A stretch of 64,000 nucleotides of DNA. Origin: Mesorhizobium sp. GTDB taxonomy: Bacteria; Pseudomonadota; Alphaproteobacteria; Rhizobiales; Rhizobiaceae. The translations under genes and the position numbers were made by a program. The stretch spans positions 62,001 to 126,000 of the forward strand of contig SAPZ01000012.1 of the NCBI GenBank assembly GCA_004020875.1, given 5' to 3'. This document shows, one piece after another, positions 44,479-52,785 of the stretch. The first letter of the stretch is position 1, and each line of letters begins with the position of its first letter. The notes beneath the pieces were generated by a model. That model made no database searches, was not told where the DNA came from, and was given only the letters and a program-made list of their open reading frames with translations.

Positions 44479-45273
44479 ATGGCCACCAGCTCCAACAATA
44501 GCCCAGCGCTTCTCGACATCGCCGAGGTCTCGAAATCCTTCGGCCCGGTCGCGGTGCTGCGCTCGGTCAGCCTGCAGGTCGCCAAGGGCGAGGTGGTGAC
44601 CATCATCGGCCCTTCCGGCAGCGGCAAGACCACGCTGCTGCGCTGCGTGAACTTCCTCGAGAGCTATGACTCGGGCTCGATCCGCATCGACGGCAAGGAA
44701 GTCGGATACCGTGATGCCGGGACGCGCCAGCGCCGCGGCGAGCGCGATTTGGCCGCCATGCGTGCCGAAACCGGCATGGTGTTTCAGAGCTTCAACCTCT
44801 TCCCGCATCTGACCGCGGCCGGCAACATCATGCTCGGCCTCACCAAGGTTCGCGGCAAGAGCAGTGCCGAAGCCCGCTCGATCGCCGAACACTGGCTGGG
44901 TCGCGTCGGCCTCGCCCACAAGGCCGACAGCCTGCCGGCGGAGCTTTCCGGTGGCCAGCAGCAGCGCGTCGGCATTGCCCGCGCCGTCGCCATGGAGCCA
45001 AAGATCCTGCTGCTCGACGAGATCACCTCGGCGCTCGACCCCGAGCTCGTCGGCGAGGTGCTGGCTGTGGTGAAGAGCCTCGCCGAGGACGGCATGACCA
45101 TGGTGATGGTGACGCATGAAATGGCCTTCGCCCGCGATGCGTCGAGTCGCATCGTGTTCATGGCCGATGGCGGCGTCTCGGCGGTCGGACCGCCGAAGGA
45201 AGTCCTTGCCGCGGAGACGACCAACGAGCGTCTCCGCACATTTCTGGCGCGCTTCCGCGCCTCGCATTTCTGA
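44479..45273 (+). CDS. ABC transporter ATP-binding protein, GlnQ type
   Basis: A 264-residue ATPase. Walker A GPSGSGKT, Q-loop VFQSFNLFPHLTA, signature LSGGQQQRVGIARA and Walker B ILLLDEITSALDPE are present. A short insertion (EVGYRDAGTRQRRGERDLAAM) lies between Walker A and the Q-loop. It powers the two permeases upstream. Confidence 0.95.
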   Translation: MATSSNNSPALLDIAEVSKSFGPVAVLRSVSLQVAKGEVVTIIGPSGSGKTTLLRCVNFLESYDSGSIRIDGKEVGYRDAGTRQRRGERDLAAMRAETGMVFQSFNLFPHLTAAGNIMLGLTKVRGKSSAEARSIAEHWLGRVGLAHKADSLPAELSGGQQQRVGIARAVAMEPKILLLDEITSALDPELVGEVLAVVKSLAEDGMTMVMVTHEMAFARDASSRIVFMADGGVSAVGPPKEVLAAETTNERLRTFLARFRASHF

Positions 45274-45310
45274 CAGCGGATGGCTCTCGCCATCCAAGGA
45301 GTACCCTTCC

Positions 45311-45772
45311 ATGACGCCTTACCAACGGCTCGCCGAACTCGGCCTGACGCTGCCGGAGCCGCCGATGCCCATCGCCAACTTCGTCACTCATGCCGAAAGC
45401 GGCCGGCTGATCTTCCTCTCGGGCCAGGGGCCGCTGCGCGCCGACGGCACGCTATGCACCGGCAAGGTCGGCGACGACGTCACCGTCGAGCAGGCCTATG
45501 AGCATGCCCGTCTTACCGGCCTCAACCTGCTTGCGGTCATGCATGCGGCGGCGGGCGACCTCGGCCGCATCGTGCGCGTGGTGAAGCTGCTTGGCTTCGT
45601 CAATGCGACCCCGACCTTCAGCGCCCACCCCAAAGTGGTCAATGGCTGCTCCGATCTTTTCGCCGATGTCTTCGACAAGATCGGCGGCCATGCCCGCTCC
45701 GCCATCGGCGTCGGCTCGCTGCCACGAAACATCACCGTCGAAATCGAAGCGGTCGTCGAGATCGCCGCCTGA
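45311..45772 (+). CDS. RidA family protein
   Basis: A 153-residue RidA/YjgF-type protein of the longer subgroup, with [20 protein letters not shown] and the C-terminal [25 protein letters not shown]. RidA proteins hydrolyse reactive enamine/imine intermediates released by PLP enzymes. AAGGAG precedes the ATG. It sits directly before a PLP enzyme gene, which fits that role. Confidence 0.88.
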   Translation: MTPYQRLAELGLTLPEPPMPIANFVTHAESGRLIFLSGQGPLRADGTLCTGKVGDDVTVEQAYEHARLTGLNLLAVMHAAAGDLGRIVRVVKLLGFVNATPTFSAHPKVVNGCSDLFADVFDKIGGHARSAIGVGSLPRNITVEIEAVVEIAA

Positions 45773-45792
45773 CTTTCAGGGAGTCCCCTCAC

Positions 45793-46998
45793 ATGAAAAC
45801 CTATTCCGACGCCGGCTCCAACACCACCATCCGCGAGCGGCTGGGGCTGAGACCCATCATCAATGTCTCCGGCACGATGACGACGCTTGGCGCCTCGATC
45901 ATCGTTCCGGAAGCGATCAGCGCCATGGCCGAGATCGCCTCGCAATGGGTGGAGATGGACGATCTGCAGCGCGCCGCGAGCGCGGTCGTCGCCCGTCTCA
46001 CCGGCGGCGAGGCCGGCTTCATCACCGCCTGCTGCGCCTCTGGCATCACCATGGCGATCGCCGGCGCAATGACCGGCACGAACCTTCTGGCGATCGAGCG
46101 CCTGCCGGACGACACCGAAGGCCTGAAGTCCGAAGTCGTCATCCAGCTCGGCCATATCGTCAATTACGGCGCGCCGATCGACCAGTCGATCCGCGTCGCC
46201 GGCGCCAAGGTGATTCCGGCGGGTACCGTCAGCGTCACCCAAGACTACCATGTTCGCGAAGCGATCAACGAGCGCACGGCGGCGGCCCTCTACGTCGTCG
46301 CGCATCACACCGTGCAATACGGCATGCTTTCGCTGGAGGAGTTCTGCGAGATTTGCCATGCCAAGGGCGTGCCGGTGATCGTCGACGCCGCCTCGGAATA
46401 TGACCTGCGCAGCTTCCTGGCGCGCGGTGCCGACATCGTCGTCTATAGCGGCCACAAATTCCTCTCGGGCCCGACCAGCGGCATCGTCACCGGCCGCAAG
46501 GATTTGGTGCGCGCCGCCTATCTGCAGAACCGCGGCGTCGCGCGCGCCATGAAGGTCGGCAAGGAAAGCATAGCCGGCACCATGGCGGCGCTCGACGCCT
46601 GGGAAAAGCGCGACCATGCCGGCATCCGCCGGCGCGAGGAGGCGGCGCTCAATCTGTGGAAGGACGCGCTCGAGGGCATTCCGGGAATCGGTGCGCAGAT
46701 TATTCCCGACCCGACCAACAATCCGCTCGATCGCCTGCAGGTCTTCGTGCGCCCGGAGAGCCGCTTCACGGCCGCCGGACTTGCCTCCGCGCTCGCCGCC
46801 GGCTCGCCGCCCGTCATCGTGCGCAACCACGAGGTCGAGCGTGGCCATTTCTTCCTCGATCCCTGCAATCTGCATCCCGGAGAGGCGGAGGTCGTGGCCG
46901 AGCAACTGCGCGCGGTGCTGACGGCGAAGGACCGGCCCGCCGACGCAATGAAGGTCGCCCGCAAGGATTCGGCGGGTTCGCTACGCTGGCCGGATTAG
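45793..46998 (+). CDS. SelA/DgaE-like PLP-dependent enzyme
   Basis: A 401-residue fold-type I PLP protein of the SelA-like group, which includes D-glucosaminate-6-phosphate ammonia lyase and related beta-eliminating lyases. The PLP Lys222 lies in [25 protein letters not shown] is the conserved Asp segment. SelA itself is unlikely because no selenocysteine genes are near. With the amino-acid ABC system, RidA and IclR around it, a lyase or aminotransferase that degrades an imported amino compound is the best inference. Substrate unknown. Confidence 0.8.
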   Translation: MKTYSDAGSNTTIRERLGLRPIINVSGTMTTLGASIIVPEAISAMAEIASQWVEMDDLQRAASAVVARLTGGEAGFITACCASGITMAIAGAMTGTNLLAIERLPDDTEGLKSEVVIQLGHIVNYGAPIDQSIRVAGAKVIPAGTVSVTQDYHVREAINERTAAALYVVAHHTVQYGMLSLEEFCEICHAKGVPVIVDAASEYDLRSFLARGADIVVYSGHKFLSGPTSGIVTGRKDLVRAAYLQNRGVARAMKVGKESIAGTMAALDAWEKRDHAGIRRREEAALNLWKDALEGIPGIGAQIIPDPTNNPLDRLQVFVRPESRFTAAGLASALAAGSPPVIVRNHEVERGHFFLDPCNLHPGEAEVVAEQLRAVLTAKDRPADAMKVARKDSAGSLRWPD

Positions 46999-47075
46999 CT
47001 GGCTGCCGTCGCGACGATCCTTGCGGCTATCGGCGAATTCCGCTAAGGCGCGCCTTTGCCGCCGGGAGCGAAACC

Positions 47076-47573
47076 TTGACCGATCAGCGTGCCGACGTCG
47101 CCATCATCATGGGCAGCCAGTCCGACTGGGCGACGATGCGCCAGGCGGCCGAAACCCTGGATGCGCTGGGCATTCCGCACAAAAGGCTGATCGTCTCCGC
47201 CCACCGCACCCCCGACCGCCTCTATGAGTTCGCCAAGGGCGCCAAGGCCGCCGGTTACAAGGTGATCATCGCCGGCGCTGGTGGCGCTGCGCACTTGCCG
47301 GGCATGACGGCGGCGATGACGCCGCTGCCGGTATTCGGCGTTCCCGTCGAATCCAAGGCGCTGTCCGGCCAGGATTCGCTGCTCTCCATCGTGCAGATGC
47401 CGGCCGGCATCCCGGTCGGCACGCTGGCGATCGGCAAGGCGGGAGCGGCCAATGCCGCGCTTCTGGCCGCGGCGGTGCTGGCGCTCAACGACGACAAGCT
47501 CGCCGCCCGGCTCGACGCATGGCGAGCGGCGCAGACCGCCAAGGTCGCCACCGAGCCGACGGACGCGCCGTGA
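47076..47573 (+). CDS. purE: N5-carboxyaminoimidazole ribonucleotide mutase
   Basis: Converts N5-CAIR to CAIR in purine synthesis. The 165-residue protein has [24 protein letters not shown] and [11 protein letters not shown], all class I PurE signatures. The TTG at 47076 is chosen: GGGAG is seven bases upstream and no nearer ATG precedes the conserved strand. It overlaps purK by 4 bp (GTGA). Confidence 0.95.
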   Translation: MTDQRADVAIIMGSQSDWATMRQAAETLDALGIPHKRLIVSAHRTPDRLYEFAKGAKAAGYKVIIAGAGGAAHLPGMTAAMTPLPVFGVPVESKALSGQDSLLSIVQMPAGIPVGTLAIGKAGAANAALLAAAVLALNDDKLAARLDAWRAAQTAKVATEPTDAP

Positions 47574-48646
47574 GCCTGGCGCCCGGATCGACCATCGGCA
47601 TCATCGGCGGCGGCCAGCTCGGCCGCATGCTGGCAATGGCCGCCGCGCGCCTCGGCTACCGCATCGTCATCCTGGAGCCCCAGCCCGACTGCCCGGCGGC
47701 CCAGGTCGCAAACCGGCAGATCGTGGCTGCCTATGGCGATCCGAAAGCGCTCTCCGAGCTGGCCGCCGCCAGCGCCGTCGTCACCTACGAATTCGAGAAC
47801 GTCCCCGTCGCGGCGGTGCGAATGCTGTCGGCAACGGTCCCGGTCTATCCGCCGGCCCGCGCGCTCGAGGTCGCGCAGGATCGCCTCACCGAGAAAAGCT
47901 TCCTGAATGACATCGGCATCCCGACGGCTGAGTTCCGCCCAGTCGACAATGACGACCAACTGACCGAAGCGTTGAGGAGGTTCAACGGCAGCGGCGTGCT
48001 GAAAACCCGCCGCATGGGCTATGACGGCAAGGGCCAGCGCGTCTTCCGCAACATGGAAACGGGCGGCTTTGCCGGCACCTGCGAGGCGATGAGCAATGTG
48101 CCGCTGATCCTGGAATCGCTGGTCGCTTTCGAGCGTGAGATCTCGGTGATCGCCGCGCGCGGTCTCGACGGAACGATCGCCGCTTTCGATCCTGCCGAAA
48201 ACGTCCATCGCGAGGGCATATTGCGCAGCTCGACCTTGCCGGCCGCCATCCGCCCGGAAACGGCGGCCGCCGCCAAAGATGCGGCCGCGAAAATCCTTTC
48301 CGCGCTCGACTATGTCGGCGTCATCGGCGTCGAGTTCTTCGTCCTTGCCGACGGCTCGCTCTTGGCCAACGAACTGGCGCCGCGCGTGCATAATTCCGGC
48401 CATTGGACGGAGGCCGCCTGCGTCATCTCGCAGTTCGAGCAGCATATCCGCGCCGTCGCCGGCCTGCCGCTGGGCTCGCCCGCCCGGCATTCCGATTGCG
48501 TGATGGAAAACCTGATTGGCGATGACATGCTGAAAGTGCCGGCGCTGCTCGCCGAACGCGACCTGATACTGCATCTCTACGGCAAGGCCGAGTCACGCCC
48601 CGGCCGAAAGATGGGTCATTTCACGCGTGTCACCCGGGCGCAGTAG
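47570..48646 (+). CDS. purK: 5-(carboxyamino)imidazole ribonucleotide synthase
   Basis: ATP-grasp enzyme that makes N5-CAIR from AIR and bicarbonate. The 358-residue protein begins [17 protein letters not shown] and has [24 protein letters not shown] and [14 protein letters not shown]. The GTG start at 47570 overlaps the purE stop codon, so the pair is translationally coupled and the products act in sequence. Confidence 0.95.
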   Translation: MSLAPGSTIGIIGGGQLGRMLAMAAARLGYRIVILEPQPDCPAAQVANRQIVAAYGDPKALSELAAASAVVTYEFENVPVAAVRMLSATVPVYPPARALEVAQDRLTEKSFLNDIGIPTAEFRPVDNDDQLTEALRRFNGSGVLKTRRMGYDGKGQRVFRNMETGGFAGTCEAMSNVPLILESLVAFEREISVIAARGLDGTIAAFDPAENVHREGILRSSTLPAAIRPETAAAAKDAAAKILSALDYVGVIGVEFFVLADGSLLANELAPRVHNSGHWTEAACVISQFEQHIRAVAGLPLGSPARHSDCVMENLIGDDMLKVPALLAERDLILHLYGKAESRPGRKMGHFTRVTRAQ

Positions 48647-48653
48647 GCCGCGC

Positions 48654-49076
48654 TTACTGCAGGTCCTGGTCGTTGCCCGCGTCCGAGCCGGCGCAGTTCG
48701 GATCGCTCAGCTTACAGCTGGCGTCCGAGGCGAGCTGCCTTGTGCGCTCGTTGGTGAGCTTCCTCAGACACTGGGACAACTCCATCGGATGAATGGAGCC
48801 GCCTTGGCTGTCGGCGGTATCATAGGCGCATTCGGCATCGCGGAAAGCAATCCAGGCGCGTTGCGCCGTCTGTAGCAGCTTGTTCGAGGCCTGATCGTTG
48901 TGGCTGACGATGTTCTTATAGGCGTCGTTGAGCTTGGCATCGGCCGCCTGATAGTCGGCATCGGCGCAGATGTTGAGCATCGACTGGCTGTCGTCATTGC
49001 GATCGCATTCCTGCGCCCGGGCGGCCGGGGCTGTCGCAAGCAAGACCAGACAGGCAGGCAGAAGCAGGCGGCGCAT
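48654..49076 (-). CDS. DUF1311/LprI-like secreted protein
   Basis: A 140-residue protein with a signal peptide (MRRLLLPACLVLLATAPAARA-QE) and a LprI-type domain: LNICADADYQAADAKLNDAYKNI, QRAWIAFRDAECAYD. Five or more cysteines suggest disulfides. ATG 49076 has GGAG eight bases upstream. It converges on purK. It is the second member of this family in the window (see 35302-35694). Confidence 0.83.
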   Translation of the reverse strand: MRRLLLPACLVLLATAPAARAQECDRNDDSQSMLNICADADYQAADAKLNDAYKNIVSHNDQASNKLLQTAQRAWIAFRDAECAYDTADSQGGSIHPMELSQCLRKLTNERTRQLASDASCKLSDPNCAGSDAGNDQDLQ

Positions 49077-49203
49077 GTGCAATCTCCGGTCGTTTCGCGC
49101 AGGTCACCATTCCAGCCGCACTTAAGTCGCGCAATGCCATGCTGCCGGATGGCGAATATTTGATATGCCGGCCCACTTGTGGCATTCGAGCATCGTCACG
49201 TGG

Positions 49204-49232
49204 TTGACATGGACGACACTCCTCGTTTATGA
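49204..49232 (+). promoter_or_regulatory. rpmJ promoter
   Basis: Perfect TTGACA (49204-49209), 17-bp spacer, TTATGA (49227-49232). It implies a leader of about 80 nt before rpmJ. Confidence 0.65.
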
Positions 49233-49246
49233 GCCACGCCAAGTTC

Positions 49247-49276
49247 AAGGCGCGCTTTTTTCCGGGCGCGCCTTTT
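49247..49276 (+). terminator. terminator-like hairpin in the rpmJ leader
   Basis: AAGGCGCGC (49247-49255) pairs perfectly with GCGCGCCTT (49266-49274) and runs into TTTT. There is no plus-strand gene within 600 bp upstream to terminate, so it is probably an attenuator. A second small stem GGCCC/GGGCC follows at 49284-49298. Confidence 0.6.
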
Positions 49277-49318
49277 AAAATTCGGCCCGGGACGGGCCCA
49301 GACCGAACAGGCAAGACC

Positions 49319-49444
49319 ATGAAGATCAAGAATTCGCTCAAGGCGCTCAAGGCGCGTCACCGCGACAACCGGCTGGTTCGCCGCAAGGGACGCATCTACA
49401 TCATCAACAAGACCGCTCCGCGCTATAAGGCGCGCCAGGGCTGA
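49319..49444 (+). CDS. rpmJ: 50S ribosomal protein L36
   Basis: A 41-residue protein, [20 protein letters not shown]..., ending [10 protein letters not shown]. It lacks the four zinc ligands (three Cys, one His) of classical L36, so it is the zinc-free form. It stands alone, away from the large ribosomal operons, as in other Hyphomicrobiales. Confidence 0.96.
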   Translation: MKIKNSLKALKARHRDNRLVRRKGRIYIINKTAPRYKARQG

Positions 49445-49460
49445 GTTTTGCGCGCGGCGT

Positions 49461-49513
49461 AGTGCATGTCGCCCAAAAAAGTGCCAAGCGGTTTTGGGGC
49501 AAGGACATGCACT
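49461..49513. repeat. REP-like palindrome 2
   Basis: Outer arms AGTGCATGTC (49461-49470) and GACATGCACT (49504-49513) are perfectly complementary. Inner GCCCAAAA and TTTTGGGGC pair with a bulge. It carries the AAAAGTG-N5-CGGTTTT core shared with 1551-1600. Confidence 0.75.
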
Positions 49514-49613
49514 AGAGACTATGCCGCGCCCGTTTGTTGTCGATTGCCGGTTCGCTGGCTCTCTCACGCTAAAATCATTTGGACGATCCGCCGCCCGGGG
49601 TTAGATTCCGGCG

Positions 49614-50234
49614 ATGCGGATTCTTTTTGCATTTTTCGCCGCCTTTTTGCTTTCCGGCGCAGCTTTGCCGGCGGGAGCAGAAACGGTGCCGGGCGCGCTC
49701 CCTCCAGATGCCGCCCCGCCCGCCACGACGCCGCCGCCGGCTGCCCCAACCAAGCAGGGCCGCCTCGACCAACTCTTCACCGAGTTGAAGCGCGAGCGCA
49801 ATGAAAAGCCGGCCGAGCGTATCGCCGGCCGCATCTGGAACGAGTGGAACCAGTCCGGCAGCGCCTCGATCGACCTGATGATGCAATGGGCGCAAAAGGC
49901 GACGGAAGACCAGAAATTCGATGTCGCGCTCGATTTCCTGGATCAGATCGTGACCCTGCAGCCCGACTATGCCGAAGGCTGGAACCGCCGCGCCACCGTG
50001 CATTTCCTGATGAAGAATTACGGGAAGTCGATGGCCGACATCGACCGCACCCTGCAGCTCGAGCCGCGCCATTTCGGCGCGCTTTCGGGCCTCGCTCAGA
50101 TCATGGCCGAAACCGGCCACAAGCAGTCGGCGCTGGAAGCCTGGCAAAAGGTGCTGGCGATCTATCCGATGATGCGCAGCGCCCAAAACCAGGTTTCTAC
50201 GCTTTCGGAAGAACTCGCCGGCGAAGGCATCTGA
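49614..50234 (+). CDS. TPR-domain secreted protein
   Basis: A 206-residue protein with a signal peptide (MRILFAFFAAFLLSGAALPAGA-ET), a Pro/Ala-rich linker (about 25-47) and three or so tetratricopeptide-like helical pairs: KFDVALDFLDQIVTLQPDYAEGW, YGKSMADIDRTLQLEPRHFGAL and KQSALEAWQKVLAIYPMM. TPRs mediate protein contacts. Probably periplasmic; partner unknown. Confidence 0.82.
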   Translation: MRILFAFFAAFLLSGAALPAGAETVPGALPPDAAPPATTPPPAAPTKQGRLDQLFTELKRERNEKPAERIAGRIWNEWNQSGSASIDLMMQWAQKATEDQKFDVALDFLDQIVTLQPDYAEGWNRRATVHFLMKNYGKSMADIDRTLQLEPRHFGALSGLAQIMAETGHKQSALEAWQKVLAIYPMMRSAQNQVSTLSEELAGEGI

Positions 50235-50298
50235 CGCGCTTACGTGCGTCGTCTCATCCCAAATCGCGGCGCGCTTAACCGGATCCGCGCAACGCGCC

Positions 50299-50832
50299 TC
50301 AAGCCTCTGTTTTGATAGGGCGAATTTCCTCGGCCTTGCGCGCGACGACGGCCTCATAAGCGGCCCTCAGCTGCTGGCGTACGGTCGGCTTGCCGGTCGG
50401 CGTCTTCGAGGGCGCGCCCAGATGCTCGTGGCGCAACTCGTCCATGAATTGCTCCCATAGCGGCGGTCCCCCTTTTTCGAGCAGCTCGGCGCGGATCGAC
50501 AATTCTTCGCTGACCGGCAGCCAGACGCGTCCCCAGGCGCCGAGCTGCGCCATGATCGGGACGAGCGTGATCGCCATCTCGGTCAGGCTGTAGATCGCCT
50601 TCTGCTTATGGCTGGGGTCGTCGGCCTTGGTCAGCAGGCCGAGCTCCATCAGCCGCTTCAGCCGGTCGGCCAGGATGTTGGAGGCGATGCCTTCCAGCGA
50701 GAAGTTGAGCAACTCGCGAAAATGGCGCCGGCCGCCAAAGATCATGTCGCGCAGAATGATCAGGCTCCAGCGGTCGCCAAAGACCTCGAGCGACAGATTG
50801 ATCGGGCAACCTGACCGACGGTCGATGCTCAT
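50299..50832 (-). CDS. HxlR-family transcriptional regulator
   Basis: A 177-residue winged-helix protein: CPINLSLEVFGDRWSLIILRDMIFGGRRHFRELL with a Cys10-ish residue in the usual HxlR position, then ILADRLKRLMELGLLTK and a wing YSLTEMA. A C-terminal extension of about 70 residues follows. The conserved cysteine may sense aldehydes or oxidants. It diverges from the hydrolase-GST pair and a palindrome lies between. Confidence 0.88.
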   Translation of the reverse strand: MSIDRRSGCPINLSLEVFGDRWSLIILRDMIFGGRRHFRELLNFSLEGIASNILADRLKRLMELGLLTKADDPSHKQKAIYSLTEMAITLVPIMAQLGAWGRVWLPVSEELSIRAELLEKGGPPLWEQFMDELRHEHLGAPSKTPTGKPTVRQQLRAAYEAVVARKAEEIRPIKTEA

Positions 50833-50852
50833 GGCAGTCTCTCCAGAAAAAC

Positions 50853-50909
50853 CAGTTGCATTATGATATCGGTCTGATTATCGTGCAACTGATTGCAATT
50901 TGCAATCAG
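50853..50909. promoter_or_regulatory. operators between HxlR gene and hydrolase
   Basis: 50889-50909 is a perfect 10-1-10 palindrome (CTGATTGCAA, T, TTGCAATCAG). It overlaps a second inverted repeat, CAGTTGCA (50853-50860) and TGCAACTG (50884-50891). Confidence 0.6.
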
Positions 50910-50922
50910 ATTGGAGGAGAAG

Positions 50923-51780
50923 GTGGCGACCACAGCGCAGCGCCCTGACATTTTTTCGGAGAGATTCGGCAGCCCGAAAGATCCGCCGATCCTTCTGATC
51001 ATGGGCGCCATGGCTTCGATGCTGTGGTGGCCGGAGACCTTCTGCCGGCAACTCGCGGGGCGTGGCCGCTTCGTGATCCGCTACGACAACCGCGACACCG
51101 GCCTTTCGACCAAATATCCGCCCGGCGCGGCGCCCTACAATTTCGAGGACATGGTGGATGATGCCATGCGCGTGCTCGACGACCACGGCGTCGGCAAGGC
51201 GCATGTCGTCGGCATGTCGATGGGCGGCATGCTCGCGCAGAGCGTGGCGCTGAAATATCCCGAACGCGTCGGCGCGCTCACCGTGATCAGCTGTTCGCCG
51301 CTCGGCGTCGACACATCCGGCCTGCCCGGAGCGACCGAAGCCTACAAGGAGCATTCGGCGCAAGGCGGCGACGTCGACTGGTCGAAGCGGGAGCAGGTGC
51401 TCGACTTCATGGTCAACGACGCCCGCGCGATCGCCAGCACGCGCCATCCATTCGACGAGGAACGCACGCGCGCGATGATCGAGGAGGATTACGACCGTTC
51501 CAGCGGCCTCGCCAGCGCGACCAACCATTTCCTGCTCAAGGGTGGCGACCCGCAGCGCACGGTACGGGATTTGCGCACGCCGTTGCTCGTCATCCACGGC
51601 ACCGCCGATCCGCTCTTTCCGATCGAACATGGCGAGACGCTCGCCAATGCCGTTCCCCGCGCAAGGCTGGTCAAGGTCGAAGGCGGCGGCCATGAGCTGC
51701 ACCCCAATGACTGGCCGCGGATCATCGAAGCCATCGCGGCGCACGGCCGGAGCTTGACTCGGCCGGCATGCGACATGTGA
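50923..51780 (+). CDS. alpha/beta hydrolase
   Basis: A 285-residue soluble hydrolase. The elbow GMSMGGM gives the nucleophile Ser, HGTADPLFP the Asp and GGGHELHP the His. The oxyanion segment is LLIMGAMASMLWWPE. GTG 50923 is chosen because GGAGGAGAAG lies just upstream. It precedes a GST gene by 39 bp and faces HxlR, suggesting a detoxification or ester-degrading operon. Confidence 0.87.
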   Translation: MATTAQRPDIFSERFGSPKDPPILLIMGAMASMLWWPETFCRQLAGRGRFVIRYDNRDTGLSTKYPPGAAPYNFEDMVDDAMRVLDDHGVGKAHVVGMSMGGMLAQSVALKYPERVGALTVISCSPLGVDTSGLPGATEAYKEHSAQGGDVDWSKREQVLDFMVNDARAIASTRHPFDEERTRAMIEEDYDRSSGLASATNHFLLKGGDPQRTVRDLRTPLLVIHGTADPLFPIEHGETLANAVPRARLVKVEGGGHELHPNDWPRIIEAIAAHGRSLTRPACDM

Positions 51781-51819
51781 ATTCTTCAACCGTGATTGAA
51801 GGCGACAAAGAGGCCAAGC

Positions 51820-52476
51820 ATGTCCCTGACTTTCCATTTCCACCCGCTGGCTTCGTTCTGCTGGAAGCCACTGATCGCGTTCTACGAGAACGACACACGG
51901 TTCAATCCGGTCATCGTCGATCTCGGCGATCAGGCCTCGCGCGCGGCGTTCCTGAAAGTGTCGCCAACCGGCAAGATGCCGGCGCTGCGCGACGATGCGC
52001 GCGAGCGAACGGTGCTGGAATCGACCATCGTCATTGAATATCTGGCCGCACATTATCCCGGGCCGGTCGCGCTGGTGCCCACCGACATCGACCTTGCCCT
52101 CCAGGTCCGGCAGGCCGACCGCTTCTATGATTTCTACGTGCAGGCGCCGATGCAGAAGATCGTCGGCGACCGGCTGCGGCCAAAGAAGCAGACCGATCCA
52201 TTCGGCGTCGAGGAGAGCCGCGCGCAGCTGCGCAACGCCTATGACATCATCGAAAAGGAGATGCAGGAAAAAATCTGGGCGGTCGGCGACACCTTCACCA
52301 TGGCCGACTGCTCGGCCTCACCCGCCTTGTTCTATGCCAACAAGGTTGAACCGTTCGGCGATAGGTTCCCGACGCTGAAACGCTTTCACGACCGTCTGCT
52401 GGCGCGCCCATCTTTTGCCCGCGTGGTCGAGGAAGCGCAGCCCTATTTCAAGTTCTTTCCCTACAACAACGGCTAG
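51820..52476 (+). CDS. glutathione S-transferase family protein
   Basis: A 218-residue GST. The N-terminal thioredoxin-like domain has FHFHPLASFCWKPLIAFYE with Ser/Cys as possible catalytic residues, and KMPALRDD and ESTIVIEYL of the glutathione site. The C-terminal helical domain includes FTMADCSASPALFYA. ATG 51820 has AAGAGG upstream. It is in operon with the hydrolase. The stop codon is one base from the convergent ArsR gene. Confidence 0.9.
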   Translation: MSLTFHFHPLASFCWKPLIAFYENDTRFNPVIVDLGDQASRAAFLKVSPTGKMPALRDDARERTVLESTIVIEYLAAHYPGPVALVPTDIDLALQVRQADRFYDFYVQAPMQKIVGDRLRPKKQTDPFGVEESRAQLRNAYDIIEKEMQEKIWAVGDTFTMADCSASPALFYANKVEPFGDRFPTLKRFHDRLLARPSFARVVEEAQPYFKFFPYNNG

Positions 52477-52477
52477 A

Positions 52478-52753
52478 TCATTCTCCCGGCGCTGTTTCCC
52501 AGAACTGGTCGAGCCAGATGTTCAGTCTCAGGAAGCCGGCGCTGCTGACAGTATAGACACGTCGCGTGCCTTCGGCCTTGGCGTTGACGAGGCCGGCATC
52601 GAGCAGAACCTTCAGATGCTGGGAAACAGCCGGGCGTGAGACGGGCAGTCCGGCCGCTAGTTCGTTCACCGTCTTCGGGCCGCGCCGGAGTTCTTCCAAG
52701 AGATAGCGCCGGTTGGGATCCGCTATCGCCACAAAGGCGTCAGAAAACATCAT
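52478..52753 (-). CDS. ArsR-family transcriptional regulator
   Basis: A 91-residue winged-helix repressor: FVAIADPNRRYLLEELRRGPKTVNELAAGL, SRPAVSQHLKVLLDAGLVNAKAEG. There are no cysteines of the metal-binding type, so it is the SmtB/ArsR fold without the classical metal site. A second ATG at 52750 is possible. It follows the MFS gene on the same strand after 32 bp and may regulate it. Confidence 0.88.
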   Translation of the reverse strand: MMFSDAFVAIADPNRRYLLEELRRGPKTVNELAAGLPVSRPAVSQHLKVLLDAGLVNAKAEGTRRVYTVSSAGFLRLNIWLDQFWETAPGE

Positions 52754-52785
52754 GCCTTTATTTGTGGGGCAAAGTTTTCGAAATC

